DNA of 64,000 nucleotides from Cristatella mucedo (taxonomy: Eukaryota > Bryozoa > Phylactolaemata > Cristatellidae): the NCBI GenBank assembly GCA_009760855.2, contig WPIO01000234.1, positions 60,001 to 124,000 of the forward strand, read 5' to 3'. This document shows positions 45,956 through 55,969 of the stretch, one piece after another. The position numbers and the translations under genes were made by a program. The notes beneath the pieces are model-generated. The model had not been told where the DNA came from and searched no databases. It was given only the letters and a program-made list of their open reading frames with translations. Each line of letters begins with the position of its first letter. The stretch's first letter is position 1.

Positions 45956-47151
45956 AAAAATAAGACCAAGAATGTTGCAACGGTGCAACGAAGCAATGAA
46001 AAGTCGTACGACCTTTTATTTTATAGGCAAGATTTAAGGTGATCTTGTAAATTTTCCTGTCAAAAGTAGCACAGTGCACGAGTCTCTCTTCTCACATGCA
46101 GGGCTTTGCTGCCGCCTGTATTCACACAATGCAGTGTTCGTTGTAGCAGACGAGCAGCCAGGGCTGCACTTCGGCCCGGCCTCCATCAGCTTCCAGACGC
46201 CTGTCGATTGCTGCGACCTGACTGTGACGTCAGAGGGGCATCTGCTGCTGGCTGCCTTGCACCACGGCCTGAAGGAATACAGCGAGAGTGGCAGCAAGCT
46301 GAGCTCCTGGTTGCCTGCGAGGCGGAGCAACGGAGGGGACGACTGGGTCACTGCAGTGCGGTCCCTGCAGGACGGACGTGCAGCTGTAGGCCTGAAGTAC
46401 TCAAAGCTCGTCCTGCTGCTCAGACGCAGCATCTCTGCTGCTGCTGCTGCTGCAGGGGACTCGCAGGGGACGTGGATTGAAGACCGACGTGTCGCTGTTC
46501 TGCCGTGGTCTCCCAAGAAGCTGTCCTTGCTCGGCGACCTGCTCGCTGTGACCCAGGGCGTGGGTGGCCGAGGGCTGCAGCTTCTGCAGCTGAGCTTGGG
46601 GCAGTTGCAGCACAGCTGCGAGTATGAATACGACATATGCAGTATGGCTCTCACTGCTGCTGCTCTGGTCACTACGAGCTGGAGCGAGGTGAAGCTGGAC
46701 GATGGCAGAGAGCTGTACGTAGTGGACAGCTGCAGCCACCGAGGTGACAGACAATGGAGACACGAACTGAGCAGCGGCGATCAAGCGCTGGACGTCTGTG
46801 CTGCAGGCGGCATCGTGTACGTGGCTGTGCTAGGGCAGCAGGGAGACAGGAGCAGGAGCTGTGTGAGGGCGCTCTGTGCTGTTACTGGGCGGGTGCTGCA
46901 GCAGGTGCTCTCCCACAGCAGCCACGGACTGCAGCGGCCTCTACGCCTGTCACTGGGTGGAGGACAGAGGACCGTGCTAGCCGTGCTGGACTTGGACCGG
47001 TGGACTGTGAGCATGTACCCTGCAGCAGCTAAGAGCTAAGAGCTGGAGGTCTGCGACATGCAGCTCTGGGCCAGCACTGCATGTCACTTCGTCTGACTGA
47101 TACCAATGCATTTACTTACCTTGTAACGAAGCGATGCATCATTAATCCTTA

Positions 47152-47157
47152 AATAAA
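47152..47157 (+). promoter_or_regulatory. Polyadenylation signal AATAAA (TRIM copy B)
   Basis: About 115 bp after the stop codon at 47,039, conserved with copy A. Confidence 0.55.
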
Positions 47158-47561
47158 TAATCCACGATTCAAGACTTTCCATGTGCTTTCACGAGTTCCA
47201 CTCAGACAATTTGTCCTCTCGTACGATAGCAAGCAGCTGCAGCCAGGCAGAGAGCAGCTGCAGTGGCACCGAGCTGCCAGCGTTCGTTGACGTTACGTCC
47301 GTGCAGATGCTGCCAACTGGGTGCCACTCGAAGATTCAGAGCTAGCAGACAATCAACTAGCTGACCAAGCCTCCTAATCAGCCACTAGCTGTAACAAGCT
47401 ACCTTACAAAGACAGCAGTTTCAGGCCGGGCTAGGTTTAATGGAGTGGTGACGGTCAAGCAAGTAAGGCAAAGCCTTTTTGAGCCGAGCTAAGCTACAGT
47501 GGGTGGCACGTTATTTGTTACTTGCAGTTGAATACAGTGGATTGATACGTCAGGCTCAACT

Positions 47562-47867
47562 AGTAGTATGTGATTTTTCCATTTTGCACCCTGACCCTCA
47601 CTCATGCACACCCTGAAATTCGGCCTCACATCGCTCGGTCTCCTTTTGAAGTGGCCCTCCTGAGTGTCAGAATCCGAAATAGAAAAATCAAATCCTACTC
47701 CAACATGCGCTGCTTCGGAGCAATGGAAAACAATAGACTACTCACTGTGTTCCAAAAATTTATTTATTATATATTATAGTAAATTGTTTCAGAATTTCTA
47801 AATTTGATTTTAAGAAAATATTTATATGTTATAAGATGTCTGAAATAAAGTCATTTGCATGGCGTGC
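47562..47867. repeat. Left terminal inverted repeat of the Polinton
   Basis: Aligns in reverse complement with 63,454-63,760 at high but imperfect identity, with small indels. It includes the presumed promoter (ATATTTATATGTTATAAG just before the ATG at 47,836) and the first ten or so codons of the leftmost gene. Confidence 0.9.
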
Positions 47868-48440
47868 AGATAAAATTGAATCTTCTTTTATAAATAGTTA
47901 TAATTTATCTTTACAAAAACTAGGAGGTGAAATTAAGAAAACTCTAGAAGTTATAGAAATAGCGTTTTCTAGTAGAAAAATTATTAGAGCTTGTATGGTT
48001 TCATAATTACTTGCTAGAGATTTATTGGAAGAAAAGTGTGATATTAAAATTGAAAAGGGTTTCAGTATATTTAAAAAACATTAATTAGCTACTACTCATT
48101 TTTGGCTGATTATTAATAATTAAATTATTGATATTAGTTCTAAAGTTTTAACAAATTCAAATCCAAACCAATTTTTATTTATATGCAAGATAAAACAGAT
48201 CTAGTTGTTGACATGCCAGAAGGATTTGAACATACTGATGAAGGATGCTTTTAATATTGATTTACAGAAAGCAACATTTTCTTCTCATATATGTAAATGT
48301 AATGGTATTCTAAAAATAACTTTAATAGAATTAAAATAGTTTGTAAAAGGAAATTTAAATAATTATAGGAAAACGGTAGATTTAAGAAAAAATTTGTTCA
48401 TCAAAGATATGATGAGGTAGTTGCATTTAAGATTAAAGTT
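47836..48440 (+). pseudogene. Polinton left-terminal gene, unknown function
   Basis: Starts at ATG 47,836 inside the inverted repeat (MSEIKSFAWR, matched by MLEINSFSWR of the right-terminal gene). The frame reads on through TAA codons at about 48,004, 48,082 and 48,120 and then needs a frameshift near 48,180. A HFWLIINN segment followed by IIDISSKVL is recognisable as ordered protein. I recognise no family. After the repeat ends it has no similarity to the right-terminal gene. Confidence 0.5.
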
Positions 48441-48445
48441 AGATC

Positions 48446-48769
48446 GTGTCTAACAAATTTAAAAGCATAAGATATATAATTAAAATCGTAAATATACTAG
48501 TAGCTTTAGGAGTTACAGTTTCTACAACACACATTCACACACATCCAGATTTAACTAATGCAGTCTCAGCTTTCTCAGCACTAACAGCAATGCTAATGGC
48601 AGTTGATTGTGTTTTAGTTGAAATAGATAAAAGAAAAAGATTTACTCTTAATTCTAACACAGAGTTTATTTCAAAAATAACAGATGCTTCATCCGATGAA
48701 GTAGTTACAAAAGAAGAGTTTGATGATATTATAGAAGAACGTTCACAAATAGAAACTAGTCCTGTTTAA
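48446..48769 (+). CDS. Small membrane protein of the Polinton, intact
   Basis: 107 residues, intact. Two hydrophobic segments (about residues 9-27 and 37-58) are followed by a charged C-terminal tail rich in E, D and K. It is one of few unbroken frames in the element. Its 3' end overlaps the convergent integrase gene by about 14 bp. Small membrane proteins are common in such elements, but I cannot assign a function. Start chosen at the first ATG after the stop in the preceding frame. Confidence 0.55.
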   Translation: MSNKFKSIRYIIKIVNILVALGVTVSTTHIHTHPDLTNAVSAFSALTAMLMAVDCVLVEIDKRKRFTLNSNTEFISKITDASSDEVVTKEEFDDIIEERSQIETSPV

Positions 48770-49620
48770 TAACTTGCAACTCCTCTCTAACAAAACTTCT
48801 TTTAACATCATTTATCCTAAATCTAACCGGTTGTTTTTTCAATAGCATTATTCTAACAATATTATTTTTAGTCAAACTCCATATCGGATCTGTAGCTCTT
48901 CTTCTTTTTTCATCTTTTCCTTTACCTGGTTCTGGTTAATATCTAACAGTTGTTCCAAGTTCTAATAATTTTTCTTGTTCTCCTACTTTTCTATGATATT
49001 TTGGTCTCTTTAGTTTTACTGATTCTTTTCTTATCACCTTTGAAGGTTCTTCCCCAATCGATCTTCCCCAATTGATTATTGATTATTTAGATAATCAATA
49101 ATCTTTCGTAAATTATAAATCCATTCTTTATTTCTGGTGTAATCTCCATTATTATTGTTTTCTAACTCCTTTTCATATTGTGCAATAAAGGCTCTTTCTG
49201 CTACAGTTCTGTTCATCCTTTCAACAAGTGCAACACTCTTTTTACTAGTAGCTTCTATAACTTGCGTTTCATGTCTTTTCATTTCTTTCATGAATTCTCC
49301 TTTAAACTCAGATCCAGGATCTACTGTTATCTTCTCTGGCCATTTCAATAAACTTTTTGTATAAATATCTATTATAGCTTGTGTTACTTCTTTAGAAGAC
49401 TTTTTTTAGTGGTCTTGAGTCTGTATATCTGCAAGCAACGTCAATAACACTCGAAGCATATTTGTATCCAGAATCATTCGGCATATATAAAATGTCTGCT
49501 TGATGACTTTCATTAGGTTTAGCTATATTAAAGAAACCTTTTGGAATTACTTTTGGTCTTGGCTTGAATATCTGGCCCCTATCTGAATCTGGATTAAATT
49601 GCCCTTCCTTTTTCTTTCAT
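48756..49620 (-). pseudogene. Polinton integrase (RVE family)
   Basis: DDE integrase that would insert the element into host DNA. The core shows HQADILYM with the first Asp, DVACRY, VDPGSEF with the second Asp, and VERMNRT with the catalytic Glu, at the usual spacing. The C-terminal domain retains RRRATDPIWSL and FVREEL, typical of Polinton integrases. Breaks: a frameshift in an A-run near 49,390 (between the first and second Asp), a stop just after the core at about 49,077 followed by a frame change, and a TAA at about 48,940. The likely start at 49,618-49,620 is also one frame off. Length of about 288 codons is near the family norm. It is divergent from the zinc-finger gene at 49,649, sharing a 28-bp intergenic promoter region. 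Confidence 0.85.
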
Positions 49621-49648
49621 TTAAAGTTAAAAATGACATTCTATAGAA

Positions 49649-50139
49649 ATGAAAATATTGTGTGAGAGCTGATCTAAATCGTTTAATGAACTTGAATACT
49701 TAAAGTCAGGTCATCCAGTTTGCCAAAAGGTTAGACGAAGGCCAAAGTTAAAGTATGAAATGCGTTGCGATAATTGCGATTTAGATAGTACAGAAACAAA
49801 ATTCGATTGTGATATTTTAAGAAACAACAAAATAATTATTCGTGCAGATAGTTATTACGCAAAAAATAAGTATTCTAAACAAAGACCAACAAAGATTTAT
49901 TGTTTAGCAATGAAACACTTTAATTATTCGTGTAGATTGTTATTACGCAAAAAAGAAGTATCCTAAACAAAGACCAACAAAGATTTATTGTTTAGCAATG
50001 AAACACTTTAATTATTCGTGTAGATTGTTATTACGCAAAAAAGAAGTATCCTTAACAAAGACCAACAAAGATTTATTGTTTAGCAATGAAACACTTTAAA
50101 AAAGGTGCTCCGAGTTGTTCTGTATTCATCATTGTTTAG
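49649..50139 (+). pseudogene. Polinton zinc-finger-like protein
   Basis: Begins at ATG 49,649 (MKILCES). A Cys/His set (C5, the codon now TGA at position 8, then H23 and C27) fits a C-x2-C...H-x3-C finger in which the second Cys codon has become a stop. A CDNC pair and a basic tail follow. An 88-bp triplication (49,834-50,097) shifts the frame at its end. It may be a DNA-binding regulator of the element; this is inference from the finger alone. Confidence 0.5.
49834..50097. repeat. 88-bp tandem triplication
   Basis: Three direct copies start at 49,834, 49,922 and 50,010 (AATTATTCGTG ... GAAACACTTT). Copies two and three are almost identical, so the last step is recent. The unit is not a multiple of three and breaks the gene. 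Confidence 0.95.
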
Positions 50140-50153
50140 AACACGAATCAATA

Positions 50154-50267
50154 ATGCATATCGCAAAATTATTTCCGCTAGTAAAAGGTAAGCGTAAAGC
50201 AACTAAAATAAAAGAATTAATTGTCTTAAGTAGTACACTTGAACTTTTCAGGTGCTTATGTAGCTAA
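50154..50267 (+). other. Short ORF downstream of zinc-finger gene
   Basis: 37 residues, ATG to TAA, basic (KGKRKATKIKEL). It may be the frameshifted tail of the zinc-finger gene or an independent micro-ORF. Confidence 0.25.
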
Positions 50268-50307
50268 TTAACAGATTAACTTTCATATTTCCTAGGTTAT
50301 CAACATA

Positions 50308-51104
50308 CTAATATTCTATCGGAACTCGTGTAGAGAATGCATAATACTTAAAATCTGTTCCAGTTGGTGAAGTATTTATAGGGTGTATATCTCCTGATAC
50401 TATTGCCATTTCGCTGCTAGGTCTTAGTTGTATACAGTTGGACGATCCAACAACCATCGCACTTAGTATTTTAATAGGTGGACTATTTTTGTTTTGCCAA
50501 GAGTATGCATTAGAAGTATTAATAATGGAATTCATTTCTCTAGGGTTAAATGTAAGTACAACTTCTGTTATTTTTTTAATTGTTTTATCAACATAGGATT
50601 TTTTTGCAGCATCTGAAGGATTAACAGGCTCGTCAACATTGATTACAGAGTTTAGTTCATATTTAAGTTTGTTGTAGCAGGAGAATTCTTCAATAACACA
50701 TCTCGTTTCAATCCACCATAAGTAACACAAAAATCAACAGGAAGAACTGTTGGTGTAGTAACTCTAGAATTTTAATATGTAGAAGTAATAGCAAAACTAT
50801 TTATATTTAAATCTCCAGTCATTGTATCTCCAGATTTTTTAACATAATTAGATTATTGACTTACATTAACAGCATCCGTCGGGTTAACTCCTGGAGCTAG
50901 GTTTGTAACTGGTCTATTCTGCATATAATTAGAAGTAATACTATTTACAATAAAATTAGCATCTGCATATGATTTTGTTCCAGCATCACCATCACTCACG
51001 AGGTCACTAATGTTTATAATTCTATTTTCATTTGCATCAAGGTCTGATAGAATAGAACCATTTATTCTGCTTACATAGTCATCGCAATGATGTCTTTGAC
51101 TCAT
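50308..51104 (-). pseudogene. Phage-tail-fibre-like protein of the Polinton
   Basis: Contains repeated DA..KSYVD-type motifs (DAGTKSYAD near residue 40, NPTDAVNVSQ near 75, NPSDAAKKSYVD further on) and KSGDTMTGDL at about residues 90-99. This vocabulary is typical of trimeric bacteriophage tail-fibre shafts. The C-terminal 80 residues (to 50,308) would be the distal domain. Expected length about 265 codons. Two TAA codons (near 50,852 and 50,785) and a frameshift near 50,690 inactivate it. By analogy the protein would project from the virion and bind the host surface. It sits between the exonuclease and the zinc-finger/integrase pair. Confidence 0.6.
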
Positions 51105-51796
51105 CTATATAGTTACTAATTACAGTATTCGATCTATCACTTCTTTAACAATAGGAACTATTGTCGAAAATCTACAAGGATCATCTTCTTCTACCACTTG
51201 GATCAAACATCTTCATATATAATACTTTATATCATAACCATTTGCTTTCTTACTGTTAAATCTGCCATACTTGCTTATAACATCAAACTCAAAATCAAAA
51301 TACTTTTCATCCTTAAGCAATAGCATACAAATTGGTTCTCTAAGTGGCATATTAAACTCTGTTCTTGGTATTCTTACATTACCAGCTGCTACGTAATCTA
51401 GTGGAGGTTCTTCACAATTCAACCCGGGAACAAAAATCTCAAATTCAGAGTAGAACCATTCACTTAATTTCAAAACATGTAAACCAAGTAAACACTGTGC
51501 GTGATATTGTTTAGGTATAAAGTCATCAATAATGTTCCTGATCCATAAGCATTTTATTTCTACTAAATTTTTTTGATCTATTATTCCATCAGGAGGATAT
51601 CTGTATACACCATCACTACTAAAACAATCATTTGCATTATCAACTTTTAAATTAAGTTTCATTTCTAAAAACTTTGCAGCAATAGGTTCAAATACTTTAC
51701 CAAACAACATTGGAGAAAATTTCAAACTAGAATTGTTTGCAATATATATTTTTTTAGTTTTTTTTGTAACTAATTCTATATCTATTTCTTTTTTAA

Positions 51797-54700
51797 TAAT
51801 AATAATAATATTGCACTTGATAAAGCGCCCTCAGAGAATTTAATCTCTTTCTAGGCACTTTACATTTGCTGCAAAGTGATATGCAATAGAATAGTAAGTA
51901 AAATCATGCTTGAAAAACAAACAAAATGAACAATATGGTTAGGGGTGACATGCACAGGGTCAGCATGCAAATGTGGTTAGTGGCAGCATGCACAGTGTCA
52001 GCACCCATAAGCACAACAAGGACGAATCACAAGGACCCACTAAATGCTGTCCTAAATAGGTGTGTTTTTAAGTTTCTTTTAAATGTGGTCAGGTCAGGGG
52101 ATGTTCTGATGCAGGTCGGGAGGGAGTTCCAGGCTTTGGGAGCATACGAGCTAAATGCACGGTCTCCAAAGGATTTAAGGTTTGTATGAGGTATTTCTAG
52201 ACTGTTGGATTCCGAAAAGCGAGTGGTACGATGCTTGGCCTGATGGGGTAGTATATCTGAAAGATAGGCTGGAGCCATAGAGTGAAGAGACCTAAAAGTT
52301 AGCGACAAAACCTTGAAGTCAATCCGTTGCTTGACTGGTAGCCAATGCAGGTCGGCGAGAAGTGGAGTAATGTGGCAACTGCGACGCTCACGACAGACAA
52401 GCCTAGCTGCAGAGTTTTGCACCAGCTGCAATCGCCTGATCGCACATGCTGGTAGGCCAGTAAGCAGTGAGTTGCAGAAGTCGAGACGAGATGTCACGAA
52501 TGCATGGACCAACTTGGACGTTGTATCCTTATCTAAACAAGCCCTAATTTTAGCAATGTTATGAAGCTGAAAATAGGCTGATTTGACTGTGGAGTTGATG
52601 TGGTCGTCTAACGAGAGGTCGCTTTGGAATATGACACCTAGATTTCGAGCTGATTCAGCTGGAGATATGCTGGCAGAGCCAATTTTGAAAGTCAGCCTTT
52701 CCAATTTCTGAATAACACTAGGTTTGCCCATAACTAGTAAGTTAGTTTTATCATCGTTAAGTTTTAGGAAATTTGCTGCCATCCATGTGTGGATGTCATC
52801 AATGCATACAGCAAGTGAGTTGAGAGAATTTGAGGTGCTCGAAGGCTGGGAGGGATCAAAGCAAAGGTACAACTGAGTGTCATCCGCATAGAAGTGAAAG
52901 CCTAGATTGTGCTTGGCAATCACATCAGCGAGAGGGAGAGTATAAACGGTGAAAAGGACCGGACCTAGCACAGAGCCCTGAGGTACTCCATATTTTAGAG
53001 GTACTTCAGATGATCTTTGTCCATTCACGTCAACACTCTGGAGTCTCCCACTGAGATAGGACCTGAACCACTGCAGAGCAGTGCCAGTGATGCCCAGGCG
53101 AGATGAGAGGCGCTCTAGAAGAACTTTGTGATCGATGGTATCAAAAGCTGCCGAAAGATCGAGCAAAACAAGAAGAGACACTCTACCCATGTCTGCATTC
53201 CTAAGTAGGTCGTTGTATACCCGAAGCAATGCTGACTCTGTGGAGTGATTAGCTCTAAAGCCAGACTGGAACTTACTAGCAAGGTGTGAGGTTTCGATAT
53301 ACGAGTTCAGCTGGTCTGCCACGACCCGTTCCAGTGTCTTTGATAGGAATTGTAGAAGGGAGACTGGGCGGTAGTTGCTTAAGTTCTCTTGGTCTAGTGT
53401 AGCTTTCTTGAGAAGTGGCCTGACTACAGCTTTTTTGAAAGGTGCTGGGACCTGACCTTATTCTAATGACATGTTAATGATGTTGGTTATGCATGGCAGC
53501 AGCAGATCAATGCAACGTAGGAGCAGGACAGTGGGAATAGGGTCCAGTTGACTTGTTGTCTTCTTTGATTGAGATACGAGCTTTAGGACTACATCACTAG
53601 TGACCTGTTTAAATGCAGACATTGAGGCGCAGCCAGGAACCGAGGAACAGCATTCTAGTGGGAAGGTTGTCATCGCAGGGATGGATTCCCTGATTTTGTC
53701 TATCTTTTGCACAAAGAATCGAGAGAAGCGATCGGCTAGATCATCACAAGGATCATCAGGTGAGGAGCTAACCTGGGAACGGTTGAGGAGATGGTTTATT
53801 GTCGACATCAGCATTTTTGGATTGTGCATCTGTGATTCAACAATGTTTCTATAGAAGCTAGACTTAGCCTTTGCTAGGATCGATTGGTACGACCTACAGT
53901 AGTCTTCATATGCCTGTCGATGGACAGTTAGTCCGGATCTTTTGTATGCCTTTTCAAGCTTTCGTTTAGTAGACTTGGCTAGTTTAATGGCTGTGATAAA
54001 CCATAGGCCGTCTGGGCGGGGGCGCACAGTGCGCTTTGTCAAAGGTGCAAACTCGTCGAGCGTGTCAGCTAGTGTCGTGTTGTAGCAATCTACCAGTGAT
54101 GACAGATCGGAGGGAGGACTGAGCAGCAAAGGTGAAGCAGATATGCTCGCACGGACAGCATCGATGTCAAGGGTCTTGAGGTTTCGCAATTCACAGGTTA
54201 TTTTAGAGGAGAATGTGGGCACACACTGTAGATTGAATGAGATCTGCATGTGGTCAGATAAGCAGGATTTGGTGATAACTGGTGATGACAAAGTGCAGTT
54301 ATATGAGAAAATTTGGTCGAGTGTGTGACCCTTGATGTGGGTAGGGCCATGCACATGAGTCACAAGAGATAATGAGTCTGTCAATGTACGAAATTCGGTG
54401 CTGAAAGCGTCAGATAAGTTATCAAAGTGAACGTTGAAATCACCCATAACGAGGAAGGATCGATTTCTTGCACACAGAATCGAAATGAGATCGGAGAAAT
54501 CTGAGATAAAGGAGGATTTGGTACCTGGTGGGCGATAGACTACTGCCACTATCGGTAGCTTGTTTTGGGGTGAGACCAAGACAATTGATTCAAAAGACTG
54601 CTTCGAGGGTACCGCAAATGGCTTGAAGTTGAATTTCGAGCGCACGACAATAGCAACTCCACCTCCAGTTTTGATTGATCTAGGGGTGTGAAAGAACGTG

Positions 54701-55835
54701 AAACCAGATGGAGTAGCGTCTTTAATTGTCGGGCAGTTTATCGATTTCAGCCAAGTTTCAGTTAGGGCGAGCAGGTCGATACCATTTTCAGAAATAAGGT
54801 CGTTTATTACTAGAGGTTTATTGCACATTGAGCGAGGATTCCAAAGGCAAGCGTTAAGTCTGGCCGATTGGGTTACAACAGGCCTGATGACCACTAAGTT
54901 AGAGAGATTTACAGTGACGCATGCGGGGGAGCGTGCTAAGCGGTTCGAGACAATGCTAGGAATACCAAACGAGCAGCGTCTAAGCTGGCGGTTCCGGCCA
55001 CCGCGGCGGCTACGGGGTGCTTTCCTTTTGTTAATGCATAGTTCATGAATCTTAGCAACAACATTAATATCCAGGAATGCATTTGATATACGATGACGAA
55101 GCGATAGCAGCCGCTGACGACCATAACTAACAAGTAGGTTACTAGCCGCCTGCGTAGCTAATGCAGCCGCCGGCGTGGGAGACCCAACAGCCCGAAGGGA
55201 TAAGCGTTTAGATGTCCATAGGCACGTAATTTCTTACGCGCTACGGTCAAAAGACAATCAGAATAACTTTAAACAGGTCTTAGCTGTATCGTTTCCGTAT
55301 ACGATGTTCGCAAGAACTTCGGTTTTCGGAAGAATTCTGCAACGAACAAGAACGCACGTTAGAGCACTCTATGTCAGGAGATATATCTCTATGTGAATCT
55401 GATCTATATCTGAAAGATAGGCTGGAGCCATAGAATGAAGAGACCTAAAAGTGAGCGACAAAACCTTGAAGTCAATCCGTTGCTTCACTGGTAGCCAGTG
55501 CAGGTCGGCGAGAAGTGGAGTAACGTGGCAACTGCGACGCTCACGACAGACAAGCCTAGCTGCAGAGTTTTGCACCAGCTGCAATCGCCTGATCGCACAT
55601 GCTGGTAGGCCAGTAAGCAGTGAGTTGCAGAAGTCGAGACGGGATGTCACGAATGCATGGACCAACTTAGATGTGGTATCCTTATCTAAACAAGCCCTAA
55701 TTTTAGCAATGTTATGAAGCTGAAAATAGGCAGATTTGACTGTGGAGCTGATGTGGTCGTCTAACGAGAGGTCGCTTTGAAATATGACACCTAGATTTCG
55801 AGCTGATTCAGCTGGAGATATGCTGGCAGAGCCAA
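51797..55835 (-). mobile_element. Nearly full-length LINE-1 inserted in the Polinton
   Basis: Tail (ATT)n and hairpin at 51,797-51,860, ORF2 to about 55,233, and 5' region to about 55,380. Then 55,400-55,835 is a second copy of an internal RT segment in the same orientation, homologous to 52,249-52,690. TTTTTTAA flanks both ends (51,789-51,796 and 55,836-55,843). This is the most complete LINE here and sets the family as L2-clade: APE endonuclease plus RT and a stem-loop 3' end with simple repeat. Confidence 0.9.
52027..55233 (-). pseudogene. LINE-1 ORF2: endonuclease and reverse transcriptase, one stop
   Basis: One frame is open from about 55,233 to 52,027 apart from a single TAA at 53,455-53,457. 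The N-terminal part is basic. The APE-type endonuclease (from 54,894 down) has CLWNPRS, LALTETWL with the catalytic Glu, VYRPPG, MGDFNVHFD and CLSDHMQISF with the final Asp-His. The RT has [44 protein letters not shown] and [10 protein letters not shown], then the L2-type C-terminus LHWLPVKQRIDFK. It nicks target DNA and reverse transcribes its RNA there. About 1,070 codons; one nonsense codon suggests recent activity of the family. Confidence 0.9.
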
Positions 55836-55969
55836 TTTTTTAACACCAAATACTAAATAGTTTCCAAGTTCTGAGTTCAGACTTCAGAGCCTCCAATGTT
55901 CAAAGACATTGATTTTTTCCACTCATCTGAACCTTGCAAAAAGTCGAATTTATTCATTATTTTTCTGGT

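Larger units (their letters stand above)
39574..47039 (+). pseudogene. TRIM-like gene, copy B (broken 5' end, intact last exon)
   Basis: Exon 1 homology begins at 39,574, equivalent to 10,032 in copy A, so the start codon, promoter and first RING half (C20-H37) are gone. The last RING pair is also damaged (CTAC became CSTA). Exon 1 is split by a LINE-1 (about 40,265-40,612) with a 7-bp flanking duplication and ends at 40,918. Exon 2 is 41,017-41,115. Exon 3, 46,102-47,039, is fully open (312 codons) and keeps the C-terminus that copy A has lost. All splice sites are retained in phase 1. It is probably a pseudogene, although exon 3 could still be used by another transcript. Confidence 0.75.
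35186..47500. repeat. Segmental duplication copy B
   Basis: Diverged counterpart of 6,541-17,285. It carries its own insertions (SINE-1 at 35,335, LINE-1 at 37,135, LINE-1 at 40,265, LINE-1 at 45,341) and a deletion of the TRIM 5' region. Similarity to copy A continues to about 47,500, just short of the Polinton. Confidence 0.85.
51213..55957 (-). pseudogene. YqaJ/lambda-type exonuclease, split by a LINE
   Basis: The N-terminal part (55,957 to about 55,844) begins MNKFDFLQGSDEWKK and has GGSEV, the usual start of YqaJ-type viral recombinase nucleases. The C-terminal part (51,788 to 51,213) shows GKVFEP, then PPDGIID and LVEIKCLW, the Asp and Glu-x-Lys metal-binding motif of the PD-(D/E)XK fold, and later YHAQCLLGLHVL. 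The enzyme would resect 5' DNA ends for recombination-dependent replication. A LINE-1 (51,797-55,835) lies between the halves, with an 8-bp duplication on both sides. Stops TGA (about 55,879) and TAG (about 55,858) add to the damage. The capsid gene ends 13 bp upstream (55,970). Confidence 0.75.
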
